A stretch of DNA of 64,000 bases from an uncultured Alphaproteobacteria bacterium (GCA_944389555.1 CALXMU010000001.1:1-64000), one strand, 5' to 3'; shown: positions 42,498 to 51,917, counted from the first letter of the stretch. The notes: generated from the sequence alone by a model not told the origin. A program made the numbers and translations.

Positions 42498-43600
42498 AAC
42501 CTGTGTTATTCAATTTTACAGACACCGAGTTAGTCGAATTTATGACAGAACTTGGGCAACCTAAATTTAGAGCAAATCAAGTAAAAGAATGGTTAAATCG
42601 TGGCGCCCCAAGTTTTAACGTCATGAAAAATCTGCCAGAAAATCTAAGGTACGATTTAGATGAACGGGCTCAGACCCTGCCCGTACGCATAGTAAAAAAA
42701 TTAGAATCGTCAGACGGGCAAACGACTAAATTTTTATTGGAGCTGAATGACGCAGAACAAATAGAATGCGTTCTTATGCGTACAAGTTACGGAAATAGCG
42801 TTTGCGTCAGTTCTCAGGCCGGTTGCGCAATGGGATGTAAATTCTGTGCCAGTACTTTGTTAGGGTTAAAAAGAAACCTGACTGTAAATGAAATATATTC
42901 ACAAATTCTGGTAGCGCAATGGGAATTACGGAACGACAAATTTTCCGATCGCCCAATTCGTCCAAACGGTGACGCCAATAATGATGATGTATCACATATA
43001 GTAATAATGGGAACGGGAGAGCCTTTACAAAACGTTGAAAACGTCATTGGTTTTATAGAAAAAGCAAATTCAGATATGGGAATAGGTTGGCGAAAAATAA
43101 CCGTTTCTACGTGTGGCATTGTACCTGGTATAAAAGAATTAACAAAATGGGGGCGCCCAATAAACTTGGCAATATCATTGCATGCGCCAACAAACGAATT
43201 ACGCAGTCAAATAATGCCGATAAATAACAAATATAAGTTAGAAGAAGTGCTTAATGCGGCATTTGAATTCTCAGACCTGCACAACCGTCAATTGATGATA
43301 GAATATATATTACTCGGCAAGAAAGCGCAAAACGGAGAAACAGAACTATTTAATTGCACATCAGAATATGCAGAAAAATTATCGTTATTGTTAAAAAACA
43401 AAAACTGTATGGTAAATCTAATACCTTGGAATGCCGTTGACGAACGCGATTTTGCCGCACCATCTGGAAATGCGGTACATAGATTTCAAGATACTTTGAT
43501 TAAAAATGGTATTCATACCAGAATACGTCGTGAACGCGGTCAGGATATAGGGAGTGCCTGCGGTCAATTACGTCTAAATAATGCGAAGGGGAAAAAATGA
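42494..43600 (+). CDS. rlmN: 23S rRNA m2A2503 / tRNA A37 methyltransferase RlmN
   Basis: 368 aa. Radical SAM methyltransferase with the cluster motif CAMGCKFC (CxxxCxxC) in QAGCAMGCKFCAST and VIMGTGEP. Conserved STCGIVPGI and ERGQDIGSACGQL near the C-terminus carry the second catalytic Cys. Overlaps surA by ATGA and is followed, also by ATGA, by a TrpF-like gene. Confidence 0.95.
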   Translation: MKPVLFNFTDTELVEFMTELGQPKFRANQVKEWLNRGAPSFNVMKNLPENLRYDLDERAQTLPVRIVKKLESSDGQTTKFLLELNDAEQIECVLMRTSYGNSVCVSSQAGCAMGCKFCASTLLGLKRNLTVNEIYSQILVAQWELRNDKFSDRPIRPNGDANNDDVSHIVIMGTGEPLQNVENVIGFIEKANSDMGIGWRKITVSTCGIVPGIKELTKWGRPINLAISLHAPTNELRSQIMPINNKYKLEEVLNAAFEFSDLHNRQLMIEYILLGKKAQNGETELFNCTSEYAEKLSLLLKNKNCMVNLIPWNAVDERDFAAPSGNAVHRFQDTLIKNGIHTRIRRERGQDIGSACGQLRLNNAKGKK

Positions 43601-44340
43601 AATTACGATATATAACTTGTTCTGATCCAAGAGAAAACGTTCCCGTAGAAGCGTTATTACGTTTATCACAACACGCATCCGTCGTGGAAATAGCCGTACA
43701 AGCGCATCCTTCTAAAATGTCTATCGGTATGCCACGTAATCAGTGGTTTAATAGACTTTTAAAAGAAACTTTATGTATGCCAAAGGCTCCTAACTTAGCC
43801 GTTCACGTAAACATGGAATGGTGTGATAATTTCTGTAAGGGAGTTATTGTCCCAGAAATAAAAGATTGGTTATTTCTAACCCGTACGGACGGCACACCTG
43901 TAATTCGTCGATGGCAAATAAATATTTATGGCAGTAAAACTAAAAATTTTTATGCGGAAGAAATTGCAAAATTATTGAACGAATTTCCAGATAATGAATT
44001 CATTTTCCAATACGGAAATTCAGAATATCACAGAATGAAAAATTTAGATAAGACAGGAGCTAAGTTCTCAATATTATACGACACATCTGGCGGAAAAGGG
44101 GAACTTGCAAAAACGTGGTCTTCACCGCTGTTTGAAAACCATTTTCAGGGTTATGCCGGTGGACTTTCTCCAGAAAACGTAACTGAAAACCTTGGAAAAA
44201 TTGCGCGGGCTGCCGGCACCAGAACAGACATATGGATTGATGCAGAAGGCAAATTAAAAAATCCAAAGACTAAAATATTTGATATAAATAGAGCAAAACA
44301 ATACATAAATGCCGCACTAAAATGGCAAAATTCTAAATAA
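43597..44340 (+). CDS. TrpF-like (beta/alpha)8 protein, copy 1
   Basis: 247 aa, cytoplasmic, no signal. LRYITCSDPRENV at the start and, in the C-terminal half, SILYDTSGG, GYAGGLSPENVTENL and WIDAEGKLKNP. The AGGL-x-PENV motif and the following strand resemble phosphoribosylanthranilate isomerase phosphate-binding loops, but the N-terminal KxCG motif of TrpF is absent, so it is not a bona fide tryptophan enzyme. Followed after 11 nt by a close paralogue. Function unknown. Confidence 0.72.
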   Translation: MKLRYITCSDPRENVPVEALLRLSQHASVVEIAVQAHPSKMSIGMPRNQWFNRLLKETLCMPKAPNLAVHVNMEWCDNFCKGVIVPEIKDWLFLTRTDGTPVIRRWQINIYGSKTKNFYAEEIAKLLNEFPDNEFIFQYGNSEYHRMKNLDKTGAKFSILYDTSGGKGELAKTWSSPLFENHFQGYAGGLSPENVTENLGKIARAAGTRTDIWIDAEGKLKNPKTKIFDINRAKQYINAALKWQNSK

Positions 44341-44351
44341 AGAGAAAACAA

Positions 44352-45107
44352 ATGAAAGAATTACGTTACATAACTTGCTCTGACATTAGAGAAAACATAC
44401 CTGAAGACAAAATCATAGATTTATTACATCAATATCCAAAAGCAGAAATCGGTATTCAAGCGCATTGCCCTTGTATGAACGAAGGTATGCCACGAAACAT
44501 TTGGTTAAATAAAATTTTAGACGAATCCGATTCTTTTTGCTATCCGTTAAATATAGCGATTCATGTAAATTATGATTGGTGTTCTGCTTTTTGTTTGGGT
44601 CAAATTCCGGAAGCATTAAGAAATATATTAAACAGAAAACACGAAGTAACTGGATTACCAATAGTAAAAAGGTGGCAATTAAATATCGGCGATGGAACAA
44701 TTATTCCCAGTGCAAAGGCGGTATCAGAGATAATCAAATCTTACCCGTATCAAGAATTTATATTTCCTTATAACGACAACCCATATATTCAAGATTTTAT
44801 AAACAGACTAGATAAAACGGGCGCTAAATTTTCTTTACTTTTTGACGCATCATACGGTGCAGGGATAAGCCCAGATTATTGGAAAGCGCCTATATACGAA
44901 AATCATTATCAAGGCTATGCGGGTGGCCTATCCCCAGAAAACGTTACCGAAAACCTTAAAAAAATCAATAATGTTACAGGAGCACGTAAAGATATATGGA
45001 TTGATGCAGAAGGTAAACTAATGAAACCAGGGACCAGAATTTTTGATTTAGATCGCGCAAAAGCATATATAATGAACGCCCTAAAATGGCACCAAAACCA
45101 AAAATAA
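44352..45107 (+). CDS. TrpF-like (beta/alpha)8 protein, copy 2
   Basis: 251 aa. Paralogue of copy 1: LRYITCSDIRENI, KTGAKFSLLFDASYG, the same GYAGGLSPENVTENL, WIDAEGKL. The two share an operon position after rlmN. AAGAGA precedes the ATG. Conserved WC and FC-G cysteines (NYDWCSAFCLG) recur in all three copies and could be structural or catalytic. Function unknown. Confidence 0.72.
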   Translation: MKELRYITCSDIRENIPEDKIIDLLHQYPKAEIGIQAHCPCMNEGMPRNIWLNKILDESDSFCYPLNIAIHVNYDWCSAFCLGQIPEALRNILNRKHEVTGLPIVKRWQLNIGDGTIIPSAKAVSEIIKSYPYQEFIFPYNDNPYIQDFINRLDKTGAKFSLLFDASYGAGISPDYWKAPIYENHYQGYAGGLSPENVTENLKKINNVTGARKDIWIDAEGKLMKPGTRIFDLDRAKAYIMNALKWHQNQK

Positions 45108-45131
45108 AAACCCGCAAATGCGGGTTTTTAT
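45105..45131. terminator. Bidirectional terminator
   Basis: AAAACCCGC-AAAT-GCGGGTTTT; ends the lptF-to-TrpF-like operon and serves the convergent OmpA-type gene. Confidence 0.92.
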
Positions 45132-45779
45132 TTACTTGTTAGGTATAATTTTTATTTCAACACGACGATTTTGTTGACGTCCCTCCGCCGTTGAGTTTGA
45201 TGCTATCGGGTTAGATGAACCTAAACCCATAATTTCAAATCTAGACGCTTTTACACCCTGCCCTTGCAAATATGCCGCAACGGCATTTGCACGTTGTTGT
45301 GACAAAGTCTGATTATATTCTGCGCTACCCGTACTATCTGTATAGCCAAGAACCATCACAGTTGAGTTATCATATTTGTTTAATACTTTTGCAACAGAAT
45401 TTAATGTAGCATAAAAACCTGCGTTTATATCTGAAGAATCAGTTTTAAACGTAATATTTCCCGGCATAATTAAACGAATGCTGTCTCCATCACGAACGAC
45501 ACTTACACCCGTAGAGGCTAATTCTTGACGTAATTCGGCTTCTTGTACATCCAAATAGTAACCGACGCCCGTACCAACGGCGGCACCAGCCAAACCACCA
45601 ACCAATGCACCAGCGCCGCTATTTTTTGCAACTATTGCACCGGTTGCTGCACCTGTTGCAGCACCAATTGCGGTTCCCCATACCGCCTTTGACGTCTGCG
45701 CTTCACCCGTATAAGGGTTTACCGTTGCGCATGCGCTTAACATAGAAACTATCGCCATAATAGATAAAAGTTTTTTCAT
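45132..45779 (-). CDS. Glycine-zipper OmpA-family lipoprotein (YiaD-like)
   Basis: 215 aa. Lipobox LSAC after MKKLLSIMAIVSM, then a Gly-zipper region (AIGAATGAATGAIVAKNSGAGALVGG), and an OmpA domain with VMVLGYTDSTGSAEYN and NRRVEIKI. Anchors to peptidoglycan at the outer membrane. AAAGGAG lies 8 nt before the ATG. It lies between TrpF-like copies 2 and 3, reading opposite to both. Confidence 0.85.
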   Translation of the reverse strand: MKKLLSIMAIVSMLSACATVNPYTGEAQTSKAVWGTAIGAATGAATGAIVAKNSGAGALVGGLAGAAVGTGVGYYLDVQEAELRQELASTGVSVVRDGDSIRLIMPGNITFKTDSSDINAGFYATLNSVAKVLNKYDNSTVMVLGYTDSTGSAEYNQTLSQQRANAVAAYLQGQGVKASRFEIMGLGSSNPIASNSTAEGRQQNRRVEIKIIPNK

Positions 45780-45868
45780 AAATTCTTCTCCTTTTTTACT
45801 TCGTAACATTATAAACATAATAAAAATAAACCGCAATTAAAGACAAGTTTTTTTAATTCTTATCAAGG

Positions 45869-45898
45869 TTGACAATATATTAAAATTTGTACTAGCAT
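45869..45898 (+). promoter_or_regulatory. Promoter of TrpF-like copy 3
   Basis: TTGACA (45869-45874), 18 nt, TAGCAT (45893-45898). About 30 nt later AAGGG precedes the ATG at 45934. Confidence 0.5.
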
Positions 45899-45933
45899 AA
45901 ATATACACAAATATCTAATTTAAGGGTTATTAC

Positions 45934-46680
45934 ATGAAATTACGTTACATAACTTGCTCTGGTGCAAACGAAGAAACTTCCCATGAAAAATTGATAAATT
46001 TGGCAAAACTATCAGATTTAATAGAAATAGGTATCGTGGCTAATTCTAGTATAATGCGTAAGGGAACACCGCAAAATGAATGGTTTGAACAATTATTATC
46101 CTTAAACGAAATAAAAAACATAAATCTTGCATTGCATATAAACAGCGATTGGTGTACAGACTTTTGCAATGGGTCTATTGCCCCAGAATTAAAAAAATGG
46201 TTAAAAATTTATACATCAAATAAACAGCCTGTAATAAAACGTTGGCAATTTAATATCGGAAACGGTATGCGATTACAAGGTGTAAAAGATTTAGAAAGTA
46301 TAATAAAAGATAATTCAGATAAAGAATTCATATTTTCATTTAATAAAAACCCCATAGTTGTAAATTACATGACAAAACTTTACAAAACAGGGGTTCCGTT
46401 TTCATTATTGTATGATTCTTCTTATGGGACAGGTCGCAACCCAAAATATTGGGAAGAACCTTATTTTGCGGGTCGCACCCATGGTTACGCCGGCGGTCTT
46501 TGTGGTGAAAACATCTATCAAAACCTAGATAAGATATCCAGTGTTGTACCATATCTATATGAAACTTGGGTTGATGCCGAGTACAAACTGAAAACTCCAG
46601 AAACAAATAAATTTGATGTATCTCTTGCAAAAAATTATGTTAACAATGCTATAAAATGGCAGCAACTACATACAAGATAA
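45934..46680 (+). CDS. TrpF-like (beta/alpha)8 protein, copy 3
   Basis: 248 aa. More divergent paralogue of the genes at 43,597 and 44,352: LRYITCSGANEE, NSDWCTDFCNG, LLYDSSYGTG, GYAGGLCGENIYQNL, WVDAEYKLKTPE. It has its own promoter, Shine-Dalgarno and terminator, so its expression is uncoupled from the other two. Function unknown; loss of the PENV part of the loop argues for a changed ligand. Confidence 0.7.
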   Translation: MKLRYITCSGANEETSHEKLINLAKLSDLIEIGIVANSSIMRKGTPQNEWFEQLLSLNEIKNINLALHINSDWCTDFCNGSIAPELKKWLKIYTSNKQPVIKRWQFNIGNGMRLQGVKDLESIIKDNSDKEFIFSFNKNPIVVNYMTKLYKTGVPFSLLYDSSYGTGRNPKYWEEPYFAGRTHGYAGGLCGENIYQNLDKISSVVPYLYETWVDAEYKLKTPETNKFDVSLAKNYVNNAIKWQQLHTR

Positions 46681-46687
46681 ACCAATA

Positions 46688-46716
46688 AAAAACCACCCAA
46701 CAGGGTGGTATTTTTC
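46688..46716. terminator. Terminator after TrpF-like copy 3
   Basis: ACCACCC-AACA-GGGTGGT followed by ATTTTT; it also lies just downstream of the convergent tRNA gene. Confidence 0.85.
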
Positions 46717-46717
46717 T

Positions 46718-46794
46718 TGGTGGATGTTGAGGGACTCAAACCCCCGACCCTCTCGGTGTAAACGAGATGCTCTAATCAACTGAGCTAAACATCC
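46718..46794 (-). tRNA. tRNA-Val (anticodon UAC)
   Basis: Minus strand: acceptor stem GGATGTT/AACATCC, encoded CCA 3' end, D-arm TAGCTCAGTTGATTAGAGC, anticodon stem TCTCG/CGAGA around loop TTTACAC (UAC at 34-36), and T-arm GTCGGGGGTTTGAGTCCCTC. All arms pair. 77 nt. Confidence 0.95.
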
Positions 46795-46842
46795 GAAACA
46801 GCGGGTAAATGATAAACCATTTTTTTTGATTTGTCCAGTTTT

Positions 46843-47142
46843 TTATTCTGGCATAGGCATACCTGCTGTGGCTTCGCCCATTACTTTGTCAATTAAATCA
46901 TCTGCTTTGCTTTTTGCATCGTTATACGCCGCGGCAACCAAAGCCGCAACGCCACTTGCACCACGAGTCATAACATCTTCGCGTATTGTTATGTCCGCTA
47001 AATCATATTTACCGGTCATATCAATTATAACGGCACCGCTATCAGCAATCCCTTTTACATGCATAGATGCCAATTTTTCTTGAGCTGCTGTAACTTTGTT
47101 CTGTAAAGCGCTTGCTTGCGCCATCAAGGCTTCCATATCCAT
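46843..47142 (-). CDS. ybaB: YbaB/EbfC-family nucleoid-associated protein
   Basis: 99 aa. A coiled N-terminal helix (MDMEALMAQASALQNKVTAAQEKLA) and the YbaB core with VIIDMTGKYDLADITI and ALVAAAYNDAKSK. Dimeric DNA-binding protein. Start at 47142 follows GGAG; the earlier TTG would overlap that site. It is not beside dnaX-recR as in many bacteria. Confidence 0.85.
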   Translation of the reverse strand: MDMEALMAQASALQNKVTAAQEKLASMHVKGIADSGAVIIDMTGKYDLADITIREDVMTRGASGVAALVAAAYNDAKSKADDLIDKVMGEATAGMPMPE

Positions 47143-47162
47143 TTTGGGCTCCAACGGTTATA

Positions 47163-47188
47163 AATGCGCCCCTTTTGGGGGCGCTTTT
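47163..47188 (-). terminator. pnp terminator
   Basis: Minus-strand GCGCCCC-CAAAA-GGGGCGC followed by ATTTATAA; a weak T tract, directly after the pnp stop. Confidence 0.65.
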
Positions 47189-47192
47189 ATTA

Positions 47193-49361
47193 TTATTTTT
47201 CGATTTCTTTACCTGTCTTCTGATCAATACCAACCATAGACATACGGGTCTTACCACGTTTGTCTGGGCCTAAGTATTTAACAAATACTTTATCGCCTTC
47301 TTTAATCTTGGTATCTTCAATCTTCGCGATTCTTTCACCGGTAATTTCAGAAATATGAACCATCGATTCAAAACCGTTTAAGATTTTTACGAACAAACCG
47401 AAATCTTTTACACCAGATACAACACCTGGATAGATGACACCGACTTCCGGTTCGGCAACGATGTCTTTTATGCGAGCCATTGCTGCATCAGCATCTTCTT
47501 TTGATGTCGCCATAATTTTTATCGTTCCATCATCATCCAAATCTATCTGAGTGTTTGTATCGCGAGTCAACGCTTGAATAACAGCACCTCCCTTACCTAT
47601 AACATCACGAACTTTATCTGGGTTGATTTTCATTGTGTAAGCCTGCGGAGCAAATTCAGAAACATGCTTACGTGGGGCTTTGATAGCCTTTTCAATCTTC
47701 CCCAAAATGTGCATACGCCCATCTTTTGCCTGAGCCAGCGCATATTCCATAATCTCAAACGTTATTGATGTAATCTTAATATCCATCTGTAACGCAGTTA
47801 TACCACGGTCTGTACCTGTTACCTTAAAGTCCATATCACCAAGATGATCTTCGTCACCTAAAATATCTGTTAAAATGGCGTAATCATCACCTTCTTTTAT
47901 CAAGCCCATTGCGATACCTGCAACCGGACGCTTCAAAGGAACACCGCCGTCCATCATTGCCAATGTCGCACCGCAAGTAGTAGCCATAGATGAAGAACCA
48001 TTAGATTCCAAAATATCAGACACAACGCGAATCACGTAATCAAATTCTTCACGGCTTGGCACCATTGGATGCAAAGCGCGCCATGCTAAATTACCGTGTC
48101 CAATTTCACGGCGACCAGGTGACTTCAAACCTTTGCATTCACCGACAGAATAACCCGGGAAATTATAATTTAAAATGAAGTCGCGTTCTTCTGCGCCATC
48201 CAAAGATTCAATAGGCAACGCATCCTTCCCGCCCCCAAGCGTCAAAGAAACTAACGCCTGAGTTTCACCACGAGTAAACAACGCAGAACCATGTGCGCGC
48301 GGCAGAATGCCTAATTCAATTTCAATCGGGCGAACTGTTTTATTATCACGACCGTCAATACGTGGTTTACCCGCCAATATGTTCCCGCGCATAATACGCG
48401 CTGTTAAATTTTCAACAATTTCATCTGCCCAAGATTCTAATGTAGATGTTGCGGTTACCGTTTCTGGGAACAATTCAGGTATACGTGCCTTTGCTTCGGC
48501 ATGTATATTACCCAATGTTTCCAAGCGAACTAACTTTTCCTTAATCTGCAGCGCTGCCTCTATTTCACCGGCAAAAGATTCAAAATTCTGTTCCATAGCA
48601 ACATATTCTGCTGATTTTTCTGGAACAGCCCAACGTTCTTTACCTGCTTTTTCGGCCAATTCGTTGATTGCCTTGATAACATCTTGTTGTGCATCGAAAC
48701 CGAACTTAACGGCCCCCAAAGTGGTTGCTTCGTCTAATTCGCCAATTTCTGATTCAACCATCAATACGCCGTCTTTCGTTGCAGCGACAACTAAATCCAT
48801 TTCTGAATCTTCCGTCATTTTCTTTGAAGGATTCAAAATATATTTACCGTCCATATATCCAACGCGCGCTGCACCAATAGGTCCCGCGAACGGCACACCA
48901 GATAATGCCAACGCAGCAGAAGCCGCAATCATAGACAAAATGTCCGGTTGATTTTTACGGTCATAAGAAAACACCTGAACGACAATCTGAACTTTGTTCT
49001 TAAAAGTTTCTGGGAATAACGGGCGAATAGGACGATCAATCAAACGAGCAATCAATGTTTCACCTGTTGAAGCCTTTCCTTCACGTCTATCGCGAGACCC
49101 TGGAATACGACCGGCAGAGGCAAATTTTTCTTGATAATCCACTGTCAAAGGGAAAAAGTCTTGACCTTCAACCGCTGCTTTTTCTGCGCACACAGTCGCC
49201 AAAACCATTGTTCCGCCCATTGTTGCCAAAACAGAACCATTAGCCTGTTTTGCCATACGACCTGTTTCTAAACGTAACACTTCGTCGCCATACGGTATTT
49301 CAACCGCCACGGGATTATTTAAGTGTGTCTTTTCGTCTTTGTTAAATAAACCAAATAACAT
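47193..49361 (-). CDS. pnp: Polyribonucleotide nucleotidyltransferase (PNPase)
   Basis: 722 aa. 3'-5' phosphorolytic RNase. Two RNase PH domains (LETGRMAKQANGSVLATMGGTMVLA; KPRIDGRDNKTVRPIEIE with FTRGETQALV), a KH domain (DVIGKGGAVIQALT) and a C-terminal S1 domain (YPGVVSGVKDFGLFVKI). GGAG precedes the ATG at 49361. Third gene of truB-rpsO-pnp but separated from rpsO by a terminator and a long stem-loop leader, the classical arrangement for autoregulated pnp. Confidence 0.97.
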   Translation of the reverse strand: MLFGLFNKDEKTHLNNPVAVEIPYGDEVLRLETGRMAKQANGSVLATMGGTMVLATVCAEKAAVEGQDFFPLTVDYQEKFASAGRIPGSRDRREGKASTGETLIARLIDRPIRPLFPETFKNKVQIVVQVFSYDRKNQPDILSMIAASAALALSGVPFAGPIGAARVGYMDGKYILNPSKKMTEDSEMDLVVAATKDGVLMVESEIGELDEATTLGAVKFGFDAQQDVIKAINELAEKAGKERWAVPEKSAEYVAMEQNFESFAGEIEAALQIKEKLVRLETLGNIHAEAKARIPELFPETVTATSTLESWADEIVENLTARIMRGNILAGKPRIDGRDNKTVRPIEIELGILPRAHGSALFTRGETQALVSLTLGGGKDALPIESLDGAEERDFILNYNFPGYSVGECKGLKSPGRREIGHGNLAWRALHPMVPSREEFDYVIRVVSDILESNGSSSMATTCGATLAMMDGGVPLKRPVAGIAMGLIKEGDDYAILTDILGDEDHLGDMDFKVTGTDRGITALQMDIKITSITFEIMEYALAQAKDGRMHILGKIEKAIKAPRKHVSEFAPQAYTMKINPDKVRDVIGKGGAVIQALTRDTNTQIDLDDDGTIKIMATSKEDADAAMARIKDIVAEPEVGVIYPGVVSGVKDFGLFVKILNGFESMVHISEITGERIAKIEDTKIKEGDKVFVKYLGPDKRGKTRMSMVGIDQKTGKEIEK

Positions 49362-49389
49362 ATATTTCTCCATTTGTTAGTTAATAAAC

Positions 49390-49453
49390 GCGAAGAAAAA
49401 TCATTCGTTTTTGCATTCACTAAAAATGCAAGAATGAACAATTTCCCCTTCGC
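49390..49453 (-). promoter_or_regulatory. pnp leader stem-loop
   Basis: Minus-strand RNA folds as a long interrupted hairpin: GCGAAG with CTTCGC at the base, then GAAA/TTTC, CATTC/GAATG and TTGCATT/AATGCAA near the loop. E. coli pnp has an RNase III-cleaved leader hairpin through which PNPase represses itself; this fits that position. Confidence 0.6.
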
Positions 49454-49493
49454 CCTGCTGATTATAAAAGATATTTAACCGTTTGCAAATAAA

Positions 49494-49519
49494 AATAAAG
49501 ACCGGTAAGCACCGGTCTT
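49494..49519 (-). terminator. rpsO terminator
   Basis: AAGACCGGT-GCTT-ACCGGTCTT on the minus strand followed by TATTTTTA. Confidence 0.85.
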
Positions 49520-49522
49520 TAT

Positions 49523-49795
49523 TTATTTACGTAAACCTAATTTCTTAATCAGATCTTCGTATTCCGCCGAATTGCGCTTTTTAATATACGCTAATAATTT
49601 CTTGCGGCGATTTACCATCAATAACAGACCACGTTTTGAATGTTCATCTTTGTGATTATTCTTCATATGTTCTGTTAAATTGCGAATGCGTTCCGTTAAA
49701 ACTGCAACTTGCGATGCAGCAGAACCACCATTATCTTTTTCAGTCGTTTTATACGCCTGAATCAGTTCGCTCTTTTTTTCTTTTGTAACGGACAT
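49523..49795 (-). CDS. rpsO: 30S ribosomal protein S15
   Basis: 90 aa. Primary binding protein of the central 16S domain. [41 protein letters not shown] is split over helices 2-4 as in all S15. Start at 49795 gives the standard length. truB lies 19 nt upstream. Confidence 0.97.
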   Translation of the reverse strand: MSVTKEKKSELIQAYKTTEKDNGGSAASQVAVLTERIRNLTEHMKNNHKDEHSKRGLLLMVNRRKKLLAYIKKRNSAEYEDLIKKLGLRK

Positions 49796-49814
49796 TACTT
49801 TTTCCTTTTTTATA

Positions 49815-50696
49815 TTAAATTGTTCGTTTTGGTCGCAAAACACCGTCCGTAACTATACCAATTCCAATAAAACAAGAACCGCTATATACACGACATAAAC
49901 CGTCTTGCGCTCCCACATCGATAAACCCGCCATTTTTATACAATAAAGCTTGCTTATCTTTCAGATTCTGAACCGGAATGTCCCCCAGTCCAAAATCAAC
50001 CGGTTTCAAGAATTCCTTGAAATCTGCCTTATTATTAAACAGATTTTCCAAAAAATCAAGTTGTACAGTATCTTTTATGTTAAAACCTATACTTTCTGTA
50101 CGACGTATCATATCCACGGTCGCGTTTGTTCCGCATAAATTCGCTATATCGCGCGCAATAGCGCGAATATATGTTCCACGACTACACCTTACCATAAACG
50201 TCCAGTCGTCCCCTTTTATCTCTAATAGTTCTAGAGCTTCTATACGAACGTTACGTGAAGGCATAGCCTCTATTTTCTTGCCCCGACGCGCTAATTCATA
50301 TGCACGTTTACCACCTATATGTACCGCACTATAAATTGGCGGTACTTGCTTTATATCTCCAACCAATGTCGGTAATACTGATAAGACTTCTTTTTCGTTT
50401 GGTATTATATTCGTTCTTGATATTTCTTTACCAGTTATGTCCAAGGTATCCGTTTCAAAACCAAACTGTAGCGAAAACAAATACTCTTTGACCCCAGGTC
50501 TGATTTCTTCCACAAAAGGAATCATTTTGGTTGCGTCACCAAGTGCTATCGGCAACACCCCTGAAGCCATAGGGTCCAAAGTACCAATATGACCGAAAGT
50601 TTTTACACCAAACATATGGGCAACACGCGCCCCAGCAGTTCTGCTAAACATTCCAGAAGGTTTATCTAATAAAATAAAACCAGACGAATATGACAT
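49815..50696 (-). CDS. truB: tRNA pseudouridine-55 synthase
   Basis: 293 aa. Isomerises U55 in the T-loop of tRNAs. [15 protein letters not shown], catalytic [21 protein letters not shown] (Asp in GTLDP), [18 protein letters not shown] and [15 protein letters not shown] are all present; a C-terminal PUA-like end. The 293-aa start (MSYSSGF) agrees with the family; a longer open frame runs into the divergent promoter region. Confidence 0.96.
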   Translation of the reverse strand: MSYSSGFILLDKPSGMFSRTAGARVAHMFGVKTFGHIGTLDPMASGVLPIALGDATKMIPFVEEIRPGVKEYLFSLQFGFETDTLDITGKEISRTNIIPNEKEVLSVLPTLVGDIKQVPPIYSAVHIGGKRAYELARRGKKIEAMPSRNVRIEALELLEIKGDDWTFMVRCSRGTYIRAIARDIANLCGTNATVDMIRRTESIGFNIKDTVQLDFLENLFNNKADFKEFLKPVDFGLGDIPVQNLKDKQALLYKNGGFIDVGAQDGLCRVYSGSCFIGIGIVTDGVLRPKRTI

Positions 50697-50790
50697 GTTA
50701 TCAGTATTAAACTCTTTTTTTACTTTTGTACAGGAAATATATCCTATATAATGATATAAAATACATAATTGGTCATCATAGGCAAAAATT

Positions 50791-51339
50791 ATGAAGAATT
50801 TAATAATTATCGGCATTCCACGGGCAGGCAAAACAACATTAGCCAAATGCGTAGCACAAGAAATCGGAAAAAATGGCTATCCAGTATCTGTCGTATCTGC
50901 CGACGCAATACTTGGCGGTCTAACACAAATTCGCAAAAAAAGCTTTTTTTATACAGCCGTAGTTAGACCTTGTAAACATATATTACCTTTCATATCAACG
51001 GCTTATAAAATAAAGCTGATGAGTGATTTATATAAATTTGTTCCACGTTTTTTATCGGAACAATCTGAGGTTTTAACCGTCATATATGAAGATCCTTATT
51101 TATCTATTGATACAGCAAAACAAATTTTTAATAAGAAAAAATTCAAAATTGTTGCAATAGGTTATCCAAATGCAGATATAGATAAGAAAATCGCAGACAT
51201 TAGAAAATTTGACGGCAACACACCCGCCAATCGCAAAAATGACGAAAAATTACATATTTTCGTTCAAACAATGATTAACAATAGCCGTAATCTGGCCGCA
51301 AAAGCAAAAAAACATAAAATACTTTTCATAGATACGTAA
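50791..51339 (+). CDS. P-loop nucleotide-binding protein (kinase-like)
   Basis: 182 aa. Walker A GIPRAGKTT at residues about 8-16 followed by an adenylate/uridine-kinase-like beta-alpha start (VSVVSADAILGG). A Lys-rich C-terminal half resembles the lid and NMP regions only loosely. AGG lies upstream of the ATG, and it is divergent from truB. Probably a small-molecule kinase, but the substrate is not identifiable. Confidence 0.6.
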   Translation: MKNLIIIGIPRAGKTTLAKCVAQEIGKNGYPVSVVSADAILGGLTQIRKKSFFYTAVVRPCKHILPFISTAYKIKLMSDLYKFVPRFLSEQSEVLTVIYEDPYLSIDTAKQIFNKKKFKIVAIGYPNADIDKKIADIRKFDGNTPANRKNDEKLHIFVQTMINNSRNLAAKAKKHKILFIDT

Positions 51340-51416
51340 AATAACTACAACGCCGAAATAAAAAAATTTGCAAAAAGTGCCACGCAATTTTTATGCAACG
51401 CAGAAGCAAATTAACA

Positions 51417-51917
51417 TTAGCGCCCCAGCCTTCTACGCAGTTTAGACTCTATTTTATTAACTGATTTTATAAATCTTACCCATTCTGTTTTATTAAACGG
51501 GCGTCTTGGCCAAACCTGATAAAAATTATTTAAGTTTATGACGGCGTTTGCCATACTTTCATTAAATGATATTTCTTTATATTCTCTATTTACTACCTTA
51601 GCGCTGCTTTTCTCTATAGTTTTATCCATTGGAACAGTTACAAACATCTTACCGGAATCGGTCTTTCTTAAATAAAGACCACACAAAAAAGCGCTAATCC
51701 ATTTAATATCAGATTTATACAATTCTTCTTCAAAACGCACTTCGTATCGTACGCCCAACCGAAATATAGGCAATCCTGTAGATAATTTACTACGTTTATG
51801 TGAACGCATAAAATCAAAATCTTTTAAAAAATACCGCAAAGAATCAAAATTATAAAATTCACGATATGATGGTTTATAAAACGGGGTTTTGAATACAATT
51901 ATTGGGCGTACATACAT
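51417..51917 (-). CDS. Hypothetical protein
   Basis: 166 aa, basic, soluble. Aromatic-rich N-terminus (MYVRPIIVFKTPFYKPSYREFYNF) and a C-terminal Arg-rich end (KLRRRLGR). AAAGGA lies 7 nt before the chosen ATG; another ATG (51932) overlaps the mutS stop as ATGA. No family recognised; cotranscription with mutS is likely. A nucleic-acid-binding role is suggested only by charge. Confidence 0.55.
   Translation of the reverse strand: MYVRPIIVFKTPFYKPSYREFYNFDSLRYFLKDFDFMRSHKRSKLSTGLPIFRLGVRYEVRFEEELYKSDIKWISAFLCGLYLRKTDSGKMFVTVPMDKTIEKSSAKVVNREYKEISFNESMANAVINLNNFYQVWPRRPFNKTEWVRFIKSVNKIESKLRRRLGR

Noticed and set aside
51340-51416. Possible small gene or RNA between the P-loop gene and the gene at 51417
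   Set aside because: Short AT-rich stretch without a start/Shine-Dalgarno pair, convincing hairpin or promoter.
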